From a virus, in the IMG/VR virus record IMGVR_UViG_3300044998_000622, positions 1-58,406 of that record: a stretch of DNA of 58,406 nt; one strand, given 5' to 3'. The notes below the pieces were generated by a model. It saw only the letters and a list, made by a program, of their open reading frames with translations, ran no database searches and was not told the origin of the DNA. The translations under genes and the position numbers were made by a program. Positions 39,683 through 47,582 of this stretch are shown piece by piece (position 1 is the stretch's first letter; every line of letters begins with the position of its first letter).

Positions 39683-41932
39683 ATGGCCGGCTTCATCCGC
39701 CGCTTCACGAGTGCCCCATCCATCGAAACCCTCACCGAGATCGAAGCGGTCACGGTCGTCGACCTGCCGCCGCAAGCTCCTGCGGTCGGAGTCGGCACGG
39801 GAGCCGTCATGATCGTCGGCGAGTTCGAGGACGGACCCTTCGCCACGGGCGGGGACGCAAGCTTCTTCGACTCGGCCTACCGCAACCAGGGCCCGCAGGA
39901 GATCTTCGGCTCCGAGGACATGGTCGCCCGGTTCGGTGGCTTTGGATTCACTCACTCGGGGGTCAAGTCGTCGGCCCCGTGCGCGCGCCGCCATCTCTCC
40001 GAGCTTTGGAACGGCAACGGCTTCCTCAAGACGAAGTTCTTGAGCGCGAAGCGGATCATGCTGGCTCGCGTCGACACCTCGGTCGGCGAGGTCGCGTTCT
40101 CGGCGCAGGCCTCGATCGGCGGCACGAAGGGTCCCTACCAGCTGGTCGCTGGCCAACAGATCTCGGTCACGACCGACACGGGCGGTCCGGTGAGCTCCAC
40201 GGCGATCGCGGCCGTCCCCGCGGCGCGCGTCGGCTCTTCCGCGATCGTCTCCACGGGATACCTGGGTGGCGAGCAGATCAGGATCGCAATCGACGCGAAC
40301 CCGGAGGTCACCGTGACCTTCGCCTCCACCGATCAGACCGCGCCGCAAGTCGCGGCGCGGATCAACGCGGCTCTCGGCTTCGCCGCGGCGACGGAATCGC
40401 TCGGGATCCTCACGATCTCTGGCACCGTGGCGGGCACCGCGGGACGGGTCACCTTGTCGGATGTCACTGCCGGCGCGCTCGCGGCTCTGTTCCACACGGC
40501 GGGCACCACGAACGGCACCGGCAACGTCGCGAACGTCAACGCGGTCACGCCGGCCGAGGTGGCGGCGATCATCAACGGAACGGCTGCGCTGACCGCGATC
40601 AACTGCACTTCGGCGCTCGACGGCGCGGGGCGCCTGCAGGTCCGCCGGTCCTCGGGCGGCGGCACGATCTCGATCGCGGCAGGCGCCATGGCGACCGCTC
40701 TTGGGCTGGACCCGGTTGGCACGACGGTCGCGGCGGGAGTTCACCCGGGCGGGTCCATCCCGGCCGGGACGCGCGTCGGGGACGGCTCCTCGACCTGGGT
40801 CACGATGCAGACCCTTTCCGTGCCCGCGGGCACGGCGACCGCGCCCCAGCCCGGCCCGTTCAGCGTCAAGGTCCGGCCGCTGCTCGACGACGGCTCGGCG
40901 GCGGGCGCGCCCGCCGCGTCGGTCACGACCGTCACGGACCAGGCGTCGTGGGCGCTGCTCTCGGTCACGAACCCGCTCGCCCTGAGCGCGGCGAAGAACG
41001 AGGTCCAGATGGACAACGCGTACCTCGCGGCGTTCGACGCAACGCTCGACCCGACGAAGGTCACGAGAGAGGCCAACTACTCGATCAGCGCTCGGCGCTC
41101 GACAGAGGTCGTGCGCCGCGGGCGGCAGAACGCGATCGACGCGAGCTCCGAGGGGCTCTTCGGTCGGAAGTTCATCTCTGGCGCGCCGATCGGTTACACG
41201 CAGAGCCAGGCGATCGCCGACGTCGCGCTGTGGCGCTCGGACCGGTTCCTTGGGTACACCTGGCCCGGGGTGAAGGTCCGGATCCCGGAGATCGCGGAAG
41301 TGGGCGTGGCTGGGGGTCTCGGGTTCACGGCGGACGGTGTGATCACGGTGCGAGCCGACAACCCGCTTGCGGTCATCAACGCGCGCCTCAACCCAGAGGA
41401 GAACCCTGGCCAGCTGACCGAGGGGCTCGTGGACTACGTTCTCGGGATCGAGGACCTCGCGACGCCGCTCCGGATGAGCAACTACATCGCCCTCAAAGCG
41501 GCCGGGATCTGCGCGCCTCGCATGGTCGACTCGCCGAACGGCGGCCAGGTCATGGTGTTCCAGAGCGGCGTCACGACCTCGCTCACCCCGGGTCTCAAGA
41601 CCCAAGCGCGCCGCAAAATGGCGGACTTCATCCAGGACTCGCTCGCGCGGGCGATCCTCCCCTACGTGAAAAAGCTCGGGACGCTCGCGCGGCGCGACGC
41701 GATCCGCGGCATCATCGAGCAGTTCCTCGGCGGTCTGCAGTCCGCGGAAGTCCCGGACAACCAGCGGATCAACAGTTACCTCGTCAACGAGCGGGACGGG
41801 CAGACCGAGACGCTCACGGCGCTCGGGGTTTTCGTCTACATCATCAAGGTCCGCACGCTCTCCTCCATGGACGACATCGTGCTCCAGACCGAGATCGGCG
41901 AGGGCGTGGTCACCATCACCGAACCAGGCTGA
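39683..41932 (+). CDS. Contractile tail sheath protein
   Basis: 749 aa, SD AGGAG. The C-terminal third (NYIALKAAGICAPRMVDSPNGGQVMVFQSGVTTSLTPGLK, MADFIQDSLARAILPYVKKL, INSYLVNERDG, VFVYIIKVRTLSSMDDIVLQTEIGEGVVTI) fits the conserved sheath core that connects to the tube. The middle (about 150-400) is an added surface module with two RINAA-type segments, shared with the 31002 protein. This gene shows the phage has a contractile tail. Confidence 0.9.
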   Translation: MAGFIRRFTSAPSIETLTEIEAVTVVDLPPQAPAVGVGTGAVMIVGEFEDGPFATGGDASFFDSAYRNQGPQEIFGSEDMVARFGGFGFTHSGVKSSAPCARRHLSELWNGNGFLKTKFLSAKRIMLARVDTSVGEVAFSAQASIGGTKGPYQLVAGQQISVTTDTGGPVSSTAIAAVPAARVGSSAIVSTGYLGGEQIRIAIDANPEVTVTFASTDQTAPQVAARINAALGFAAATESLGILTISGTVAGTAGRVTLSDVTAGALAALFHTAGTTNGTGNVANVNAVTPAEVAAIINGTAALTAINCTSALDGAGRLQVRRSSGGGTISIAAGAMATALGLDPVGTTVAAGVHPGGSIPAGTRVGDGSSTWVTMQTLSVPAGTATAPQPGPFSVKVRPLLDDGSAAGAPAASVTTVTDQASWALLSVTNPLALSAAKNEVQMDNAYLAAFDATLDPTKVTREANYSISARRSTEVVRRGRQNAIDASSEGLFGRKFISGAPIGYTQSQAIADVALWRSDRFLGYTWPGVKVRIPEIAEVGVAGGLGFTADGVITVRADNPLAVINARLNPEENPGQLTEGLVDYVLGIEDLATPLRMSNYIALKAAGICAPRMVDSPNGGQVMVFQSGVTTSLTPGLKTQARRKMADFIQDSLARAILPYVKKLGTLARRDAIRGIIEQFLGGLQSAEVPDNQRINSYLVNERDGQTETLTALGVFVYIIKVRTLSSMDDIVLQTEIGEGVVTITEPG

Positions 41933-41967
41933 ACCAGGGGTCGTAGCCCCGCGAACGGAGAGCGAAG

Positions 41968-42414
41968 ATGGCGCAGCGTGTAAAGGGCCAGGAGGTCCGA
42001 ATCACCCTCACGAGCCCGGACGGAACCGAGGACTCGGTCGGTCAGGGCGGCATCTCCTCGGCGGAGATCGAATTCAAGACCGAGGTCCTCTCCGAGGGCT
42101 ACCTCGGCGAGGCCACGGAGCGGAAGGACGACATCTTCCGCGGGGTCTCCGGCCGCCTGGAGTTCCACCTCGACCGGCAGTCCTGGTTCTCGCTGGTCGA
42201 CAAGATCGTCGCGCGCTCCCAGCGTCGCGACGCCACGTCGGGGACCGCGGTCTTCAACGTCATCCTGACGCTCTCCTTCCCGAGCGGCGAGCGGCCTCGG
42301 GTCCTGCTGGAGAACGTGTTCTTCGGCCCGCTCCCGACGCGGATCGGCGGCCGGGACGAGTACGTGACGGCCTCGATCGACTTCGAGTGCTCGGGCGGAC
42401 GGTTCCTGCTCTGA
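41968..42414 (+). CDS. Tail tube protein
   Basis: 148 aa, SD GGAGAG. Beta-rich, small and directly after the sheath: VKGQEVRITLTSPDGTEDSVGQGGISSAEIEFKTEV, FRGVSGRLEFHLDRQSW, EYVTASIDFECSGGRFLL. Length and position match tube proteins of contractile tails. Hairpins follow the stop. Confidence 0.78.
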   Translation: MAQRVKGQEVRITLTSPDGTEDSVGQGGISSAEIEFKTEVLSEGYLGEATERKDDIFRGVSGRLEFHLDRQSWFSLVDKIVARSQRRDATSGTAVFNVILTLSFPSGERPRVLLENVFFGPLPTRIGGRDEYVTASIDFECSGGRFLL

Positions 42415-42449
42415 GCTCCGAGCCCGCGCACGAGGCGCGTGGCAGAACG

Positions 42450-42502
42450 GCGGCGCCGGTGGGAGCACCCTTCCGGCGCCGCGTGCGGCCCCAAGCGGCC
42501 GC
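42450..42502 (+). terminator. Two tandem hairpins after the tail tube gene
   Basis: Hairpin 1: GCGGCGCCGG (42450-42459) pairs with CCGGCGCCGC (42473-42482), with inner GGG/CCC pairing. Hairpin 2: GCGGCC (42485-42490) pairs with GGCCGC (42497-42502). No T run. Likely attenuation or mRNA stabilising structure between tube and methylase genes. Confidence 0.55.
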
Positions 42503-42520
42503 GGAAGAGGCGAGGCAAGC

Positions 42521-43864
42521 ATGGCGACGAAGAGGCGAACGAAGGCCGCGCAGCCGGCGGCTCCGTCCGAGCGGCTACTGCGGTCCCTGGAGGCGCTGCG
42601 GGCGCAGGGGGTCCCGTTCCGGCCGATCTCTGAGCTCCGGAGGCGGACAAACAACCCCCGCGACAACGCGAAAGCGGTCGGAGCGATCGTGGAGTCGCTC
42701 CAGGAGTTCGGCTGGACGACGCCGCTTCTGATGGACGCGGCGGGCGAGGTCGAGGCGGGCGACACGCGGTTCATGGCGGCGGAGCGGCTCGGGCTGGCCG
42801 AGGTCCCGATCCTCCAGACCGACCACGACCCGGAGCTCGCGCGCCGCTACGTCGTGGCGGACAACAGGCTGGGGGAGATCGCTACCTGGGACGGGCTCAA
42901 GCTCGCCGAGATCCTCGACGGGTTCACACCGGATCAGGTCGAGGTGACCGGATTCTCCGTGGAGGAGGTCGAGGCCATGGCGGCGCAGGAGCTCGCCGAG
43001 GCCGAGAAGCGACTGGAGCGATCGGCGCCCGCCTCTGTTGACGAGGCTCTGGCGGACGCCGACGTGCCGCAGCGAGTCGATCGCGGGCAGGTCTGGGAGT
43101 GCGGTCGCCACCTGGTCATCTGTGGCGACGCACGGCGCGTGGCGCCGACAGGCGATCCGTGTGCGATGCTTTTCACCGACCCACCGTACGGCGTGAACTA
43201 CCAGAGCCGAGGCGGCTCGAACAACAGCAGAGGGGCGAAGCACGCGAAGATCAAGAACGATGACATGAGCCCCTCTGAGCTGCGTGTGTTTCTGGAGGAG
43301 GCGTTTCGGGCGGCGCGTGCCTGGCTTGCGCCTGGCGCAACCGCGTACGTGTTCCACGGCGACCAGCGTCCAGGGATCCGTCTCGCATTCGAGGGCGCCT
43401 TCCTCAGCGCAGGATTCGAACTGCTCGGCACCCTTGTCTGGGTGAAGCCGACCGCGACCATGGGATGGCAGGACTACCGCAACGGCTACGAGCCAATCCT
43501 CTACGGAGAGGTGCCAGGCGGCAAGAGGCACAAGGTCTATGACCGCACGCAGTCGACCGTGTGGGACGAGCGCAAGGATGCTGCGTCGGCGTACATGCAC
43601 CCGACGCAGAAGCCGACGAGCCTGGCGATGCGCGCCATGCGAAATTCGACCTCTCCGGGCGACCGGGTGATCGACGTCTTTGGCGGATCGGGCTCGACGC
43701 TGGTGGCTGCTGAGGTCATGAAGCGCAGCGCGGTCTCGATCGAACTGGAGCCGCGGTACTGCGACGTCGCGATCGAGCGGTGGCGCCGGATCTCCGGCGT
43801 CGATCCGAAGCTGGTCGGAATGGCAACGGAGCGCGGCGCCGCTGCGGAAAGGCAAGGTGAGTGA
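42521..43864 (+). CDS. ParB-like domain fused to DNA methyltransferase
   Basis: 447 aa, SD GAGGC. Residues about 30-180: ParB/sulfiredoxin-like domain (RPISELRRRTNNPRDNAKAVGAIVESLQEFGW, VEAGDTRFMAAERLGLAEVPI, VVADNRL). Residues about 185-430: methylase with TDPPYGV at 219-225 and, later, FGGSGSTLVAAE near 387, i.e. the beta-class order (catalytic motif before SAM motif). All motifs intact. It modifies adenine or cytosine N4; which cannot be told. It interrupts the tail gene order between tube and tail chaperone. Confidence 0.85.
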   Translation: MATKRRTKAAQPAAPSERLLRSLEALRAQGVPFRPISELRRRTNNPRDNAKAVGAIVESLQEFGWTTPLLMDAAGEVEAGDTRFMAAERLGLAEVPILQTDHDPELARRYVVADNRLGEIATWDGLKLAEILDGFTPDQVEVTGFSVEEVEAMAAQELAEAEKRLERSAPASVDEALADADVPQRVDRGQVWECGRHLVICGDARRVAPTGDPCAMLFTDPPYGVNYQSRGGSNNSRGAKHAKIKNDDMSPSELRVFLEEAFRAARAWLAPGATAYVFHGDQRPGIRLAFEGAFLSAGFELLGTLVWVKPTATMGWQDYRNGYEPILYGEVPGGKRHKVYDRTQSTVWDERKDAASAYMHPTQKPTSLAMRAMRNSTSPGDRVIDVFGGSGSTLVAAEVMKRSAVSIELEPRYCDVAIERWRRISGVDPKLVGMATERGAAAERQGE

Positions 43865-44349
43865 TGAAGGACGAGAACGACGAGAGGCCTGAGAACCACG
43901 AGCCCGAGGCGCCGGAGCCGCCGAAGTGGAAACGCGACCCCGGGATGCTCAAGCGCGCCTTCGAGCGGAGCACTTCGTCGATCGCGGACGGCAAGCGCAA
44001 GACGATACCCCACCGGAGGCTGACCTTCCGGGTCGATCACACGATCTGCGAGCCGGACGTCTTCGATGACGACTTCGAGCTCACGGTGGAGAGCCTCACG
44101 GCGGCGGCGGAGCTCGAAGCAAGCCGCGCGGCGAAAGGCGACCCGGTCACGATGGCGGTCATGATGGCGCGCCGGTCTGTGTTCGCTCTCAATGGGGTCC
44201 CGATCGACCGCTCGCGCGGCGAGGACGAGTGGCTCTGGAACGTGCTCGGCACGGCAGGCCGGAACCTCGTCATGAGCATGTTCGTCCACGTCGGCACGCC
44301 GGGCGAGGCCGCCATGGGAAAAGCGGCGGGGACGCTCAGGATCCACTGA
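43864..44349 (+). CDS. Tail assembly chaperone, short form
   Basis: 161 aa. ATG 43864 overlaps the methylase stop (TGATG). Charged Pro/Glu-rich N terminus, then a helical domain (TLESLTAAAELEASRAAKG-like region, VFALNGVPIDRSRGEDEWLWNVLGTAGRNLVMSMF). It lies between tube and tape-measure genes, the place of gpG-type chaperones. A G-GGA-AAA slippery site at codons 151-153 leads into the overlapping -1 frame. Confidence 0.75.
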   Translation: MKDENDERPENHEPEAPEPPKWKRDPGMLKRAFERSTSSIADGKRKTIPHRRLTFRVDHTICEPDVFDDDFELTVESLTAAAELEASRAAKGDPVTMAVMMARRSVFALNGVPIDRSRGEDEWLWNVLGTAGRNLVMSMFVHVGTPGEAAMGKAAGTLRIH

Positions 44350-44352
44350 GCG
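44316..44352 (+). promoter_or_regulatory. -1 programmed frameshift signal
   Basis: Slippery heptamer GGGAAAA (44316-44322) in phase G GGA AAA; after a 10-nt spacer, CGCTCAG (44333-44339) pairs with CTGAGCG (44346-44352) around a GATCCA loop. This is the X XXY YYZ plus stem-loop arrangement used in lambda gpG/gpGT (GGGAAAG). Confidence 0.75.
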
Positions 44353-44573
44353 ATCCCTACTTCGCCTGGTGGTCCTGGATCTCGTTCTGGGCTCGCGAGG
44401 ACTGCGAAGACGTCGTGAGGCGGGTCGCGCGGCGCGTGGCGTTCGTGACCCGCTACTCGTCGGTCGGTCTTGAGGAGGCGCTCGGGTGCGAGAGCTCGTT
44501 CCTCCTCGTGTTCATGGATGAGCTCGCGTCGATCGTCCGAGAGGAGACGAAGGCCGGGGGCTCGCGGGAGTGA
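44322..44573 (+). CDS. Tail assembly chaperone, frameshift extension
   Basis: In the -1 frame, 83 aa are open from the slippery site to TGA 44571-44573: SGGDAQDPLSDPYFAWWSWISFW... and a helical end. No start codon precedes the Trp-rich segment, so it is reached only by frameshift, giving a 236-aa fusion with residues 1-153 of the short form. The long form would chaperone the tape measure encoded next. Confidence 0.7.
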   Translation, partial: SGGDAQDPLSDPYFAWWSWISFWAREDCEDVVRRVARRVAFVTRYSSVGLEEALGCESSFLLVFMDELASIVREETKAGGSRE

Positions 44574-44586
44574 TAGGCTCGGGGCC
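44574..44586 (+). promoter_or_regulatory. Leaderless-type -10 element before the tape measure
   Basis: TAGGCT (44574-44579) directly follows the TGA of the chaperone extension; 7 nt to the ATG at 44587; no SD. No good -35 at 17 bp. Confidence 0.45.
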
Positions 44587-46512
44587 ATGGCCGGCGAAAA
44601 CTACAGGGTCGACGCTTCGCTACGTCTGCATGCCGAGGCAGGCGTCCGGTCGGTCCAGCAGTTCTCCTCGCGCCTGGCCGACCTCTCGGCGCGCATCGGT
44701 GGCGCGCAGTCCATGGCGGGCGGTCTGGTGCGGTCGATCGTCGGGCTCGGCGCCAGCTACGTCGGCGTCCAGGCGCTCGTGAGCGCCTTCTCGGGGCTGA
44801 CGCGCGGCGCAGTCGCGTACCAGACGAGCCTGGAGTCGTCGCGGATCGGCCTCGCGTCCGTCATGAGCGCCGTCGAGAGGGTCTCCTTCTCGCAGGCGCA
44901 GAACGAGGCGGGGGAGCTCTTCAATCAGATCCGCGGGGACGCGATCGAGAGCGTCGCCACGAGCCAGGAGCTCTTCGGGATCTTCCAGGGCATCTACGGT
45001 CCGCTCCGCAACGCGGGCCTGGAGCTCCAGGAGATCCGGGACACCACGAGGGACGTCGTGAGCGCCGCCTCGGCGCTCGGGATCGACTTCGAGCAGGCGA
45101 ACCGCGACGTCCAGGCTATGGCGCGAGGGACGGCAGGCGTGGACGTGCGCCTCTTCTCGATGCTGCGCTCGACCGGCGCCATCGCCGAGGACACGGAGGC
45201 GTTCAACGCCCTCTCGATGCCCGAGCGGATCGAGCGAATGCGCTCTGCGCTGGCGCAGTTCTCCGGGGCGGCGAGCGCGTACGGGCAGAGCTTCTCGGGC
45301 GTCGTATCGACGTTCCAGGACATTGTCGAGTCGCTCACGAGCGCCTTCTTCGGGCCCGGGTTCGAGGCGGTCAGATCGTTCCTGAGCGACATGAACGACC
45401 GCCTGATTGCGAACAGATCGGCGCTCGAATCGGGTCTTGCGGCGGCGGGCCAGGCACTCGCCGACCGGATGGAGAGCGCCTTCAACCGGATCAAGCTCGG
45501 CTTCGACTGGCTCGTCGACCACTGGGACCTGGTCGTCTCGCGCGGCCACGCGCTCGTGGCGCGGGTGCGGGAGGCCGTGCCGCAGCTGATGGCGGCCGCG
45601 AAGGTGTGGGCCGGCATCACGCTGGCGCGGGAAGGGCTCTCGATCGGACTGGGGGCGGCCTCTGCGGCCAGCGGCGCGGTCTCCCTGGCGAGCGAGCTCG
45701 GACTTGGCATGGGAGCCGCAGGCGCGGGCACGGCGGCTGTCGCGGGCACGGCGGCTGGCGCGGCTGGCGCGGCTGGCGCGGCTGGCGGCCTTGGTGCGGC
45801 CCTGACGGCCTTGGCCCCGGTCTTCGCTGCTGTGGCCGGCGTGGCGCTCGCGCTTGGCTCAGCTGTTGCGGTCGCGGCGGAGTACTGGGACCAGATCGTG
45901 GACGTGTTCGACACGCTCAACCCGCTCACGTCGGCGATCTGGGCCGACTTTGAGGCGATCGGAGCCGCGCTCTGGGAGGTGTTGCGCCCCTTGATGAGGC
46001 TTGTCGGCGGCGCCGTGCTCTTCGTCTTCGGCGCGGCCCTGATGCTGATCCTCGGGGTCCTGCGAGTGCTTCTGGTGATCGTCCGACACGTCGTCTCCGC
46101 GCTTGCCGCGCTCGCGAACATCTTTGAGGAGTACGTCGTCACGCCGATCCTGGAAGGGCTTCTGGCTCTAGCTCAAGCGGTCGCAGAGTTCACGACGCTC
46201 ATCACGACCGATCAGGTCGGCGCGCTTCGGCGCCGCCTGTCTGGGCGCGACGTGATCGGAGACCCTCTGGCCGAACTTGAGGCGGCCATCGGTCCTCGCG
46301 AGGGAGCTCGGCCCTTCACCTGGAGCGACGCGCCAACCGACCGCCGGCCGGTCCAGCACAACGACTTCCGCGGTTCGAGGATCACGGTGAACCAGGAGTT
46401 CCGGCAAGCCGACCCTGACCGGATCATGCTCTCCATCGTGGAGGACCTGAACCGGCAGGCCGAGGCGCGGATCTCCTCCGGCTTCGCTCCAGCCCTTGCG
46501 AGGACGTCGTGA
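44587..46512 (+). CDS. Tape measure protein
   Basis: 641 aa. Long helical protein with a start LRLHAEAGVRSVQQFSSRLADLSARIGGAQ, an Ala/Gly-rich hydrophobic middle (GMGAAGAGTAAVAGTAAGAAG), several hydrophobic segments (residues about 395-430, 475-510) and a C-terminal part FRGSRITVNQEFRQADPDRIMLSIVEDLNRQAE. At about 0.15 nm per residue a tail near 96 nm is expected. No wall-hydrolase domain seen. It follows the chaperone pair as usual. Confidence 0.85.
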   Translation: MAGENYRVDASLRLHAEAGVRSVQQFSSRLADLSARIGGAQSMAGGLVRSIVGLGASYVGVQALVSAFSGLTRGAVAYQTSLESSRIGLASVMSAVERVSFSQAQNEAGELFNQIRGDAIESVATSQELFGIFQGIYGPLRNAGLELQEIRDTTRDVVSAASALGIDFEQANRDVQAMARGTAGVDVRLFSMLRSTGAIAEDTEAFNALSMPERIERMRSALAQFSGAASAYGQSFSGVVSTFQDIVESLTSAFFGPGFEAVRSFLSDMNDRLIANRSALESGLAAAGQALADRMESAFNRIKLGFDWLVDHWDLVVSRGHALVARVREAVPQLMAAAKVWAGITLAREGLSIGLGAASAASGAVSLASELGLGMGAAGAGTAAVAGTAAGAAGAAGAAGGLGAALTALAPVFAAVAGVALALGSAVAVAAEYWDQIVDVFDTLNPLTSAIWADFEAIGAALWEVLRPLMRLVGGAVLFVFGAALMLILGVLRVLLVIVRHVVSALAALANIFEEYVVTPILEGLLALAQAVAEFTTLITTDQVGALRRRLSGRDVIGDPLAELEAAIGPREGARPFTWSDAPTDRRPVQHNDFRGSRITVNQEFRQADPDRIMLSIVEDLNRQAEARISSGFAPALARTS

Positions 46513-47582
46513 GCGAGGCACCTCGGCTCGTCATTGAGGAGATCGGCGGAAGGCGATCGCTCTCCCTCGGCTCGCGCGCGCTGCCGTACCAGCGGATCAA
46601 CCTGGGCGGCGTCGAGCAGGCGCGGAAGAAAACCCGCTATCCGGGCAACGCGACGCACACGATCCAGGTCCTCGGGCCCGAGTGGGGCGGCACGACCATC
46701 CAAGGCACCTGGAAGGACCGCTTCCTCACCGGGTGCGTCGAGGCCACGGGCTTTTCCTACCTGCAGCCCGGCGGCGTCGTGCGCGCCCGCGATCTCGTGC
46801 GCGCATTCGTGGAGCTTGCGTCGGCGGGAGTTCCGATCCGGGTGCAGTGGGGGGACGAGATCCGCCGAGGCATCATCGCCACGATCACGCCTACCTGGAT
46901 CCGAGCAGAGGACTGCGAGTATCAGATCGAATTCGACTGGATCGGTCGCGACGAGCCGCAGGTCGGCGTCGCGAGCGGCTCGGAGCCGACGCCCGAGGCT
47001 CAGATCCAGGAAGCCGCCGCCGCCGTGGATCAAGCAGCCGACGCGCGGCCTGCCGCCGTGAGCGGCGCCGAGACGGCGCGGCAGCGCGCGACGCAGCGGA
47101 GCAACAGGGAAGCGGTCGGCCAAGTGTTCGACGCGCTGCGTCGCGTGCGGAGCGGCGTGCAGATCGGGGACCAGATCGCCACGGCGGCGACGGCCATGAT
47201 CTCGTCGGCAGCGCTCGCGATCAACGGCAACGCGGACGCCAACTTCGCGCAGACCTCGGACCGGCCCTACACCGAGCAGACGGTCTTCGACGACGTCGTC
47301 TCCGTGCTCGGCGTCGAGGGCTGGCGCCGCACCTACACCAGGACGGAGCAGAGGTTCGGCGCAGTTGCTCTTTCCGTAGCTGGCGAGCAGGTCTCCAACG
47401 TGGCTCCAGGAGCGATCAACGTCGTCACGATTCGCCAGGGCCAGACGCTCCGCGACATCGCGCAGCAGTTCCTTGGTTCATCCGACGCGTGGCAGCAGAT
47501 CGCCGACTTCAACGACCTCCCGAGCTCGACGCCGCCGGTCGGTACGGTCGTGATCGTGCCAGCAGGACGGAAGAGAGCGTGA
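46509..47582 (+). CDS. Baseplate hub-type protein with C-terminal LysM
   Basis: 357 aa, GTGA overlap. N-terminal domain (residues about 1-155; LPYQRINLGGVEQARKKTRYPG, TIQGTWKDRFL) resembles tail-hub/DNA-circularisation type proteins; a helical middle; a LysM at about 305-355 (VTIRQGQTLRDIAQQFLGSSDAWQQIADFNDL..PPVGTVVIVPA) that binds peptidoglycan or other proteins. Fits the LysM-carrying hub proteins of contractile tails. Confidence 0.75.
   Translation: MSEAPRLVIEEIGGRRSLSLGSRALPYQRINLGGVEQARKKTRYPGNATHTIQVLGPEWGGTTIQGTWKDRFLTGCVEATGFSYLQPGGVVRARDLVRAFVELASAGVPIRVQWGDEIRRGIIATITPTWIRAEDCEYQIEFDWIGRDEPQVGVASGSEPTPEAQIQEAAAAVDQAADARPAAVSGAETARQRATQRSNREAVGQVFDALRRVRSGVQIGDQIATAATAMISSAALAINGNADANFAQTSDRPYTEQTVFDDVVSVLGVEGWRRTYTRTEQRFGAVALSVAGEQVSNVAPGAINVVTIRQGQTLRDIAQQFLGSSDAWQQIADFNDLPSSTPPVGTVVIVPAGRKRA

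Noticed and set aside
38888-41605. 905-aa open frame on the - strand
   Set aside because: Antisense to the tail sheath and terminator-like genes; Arg/Asp-rich shadow.
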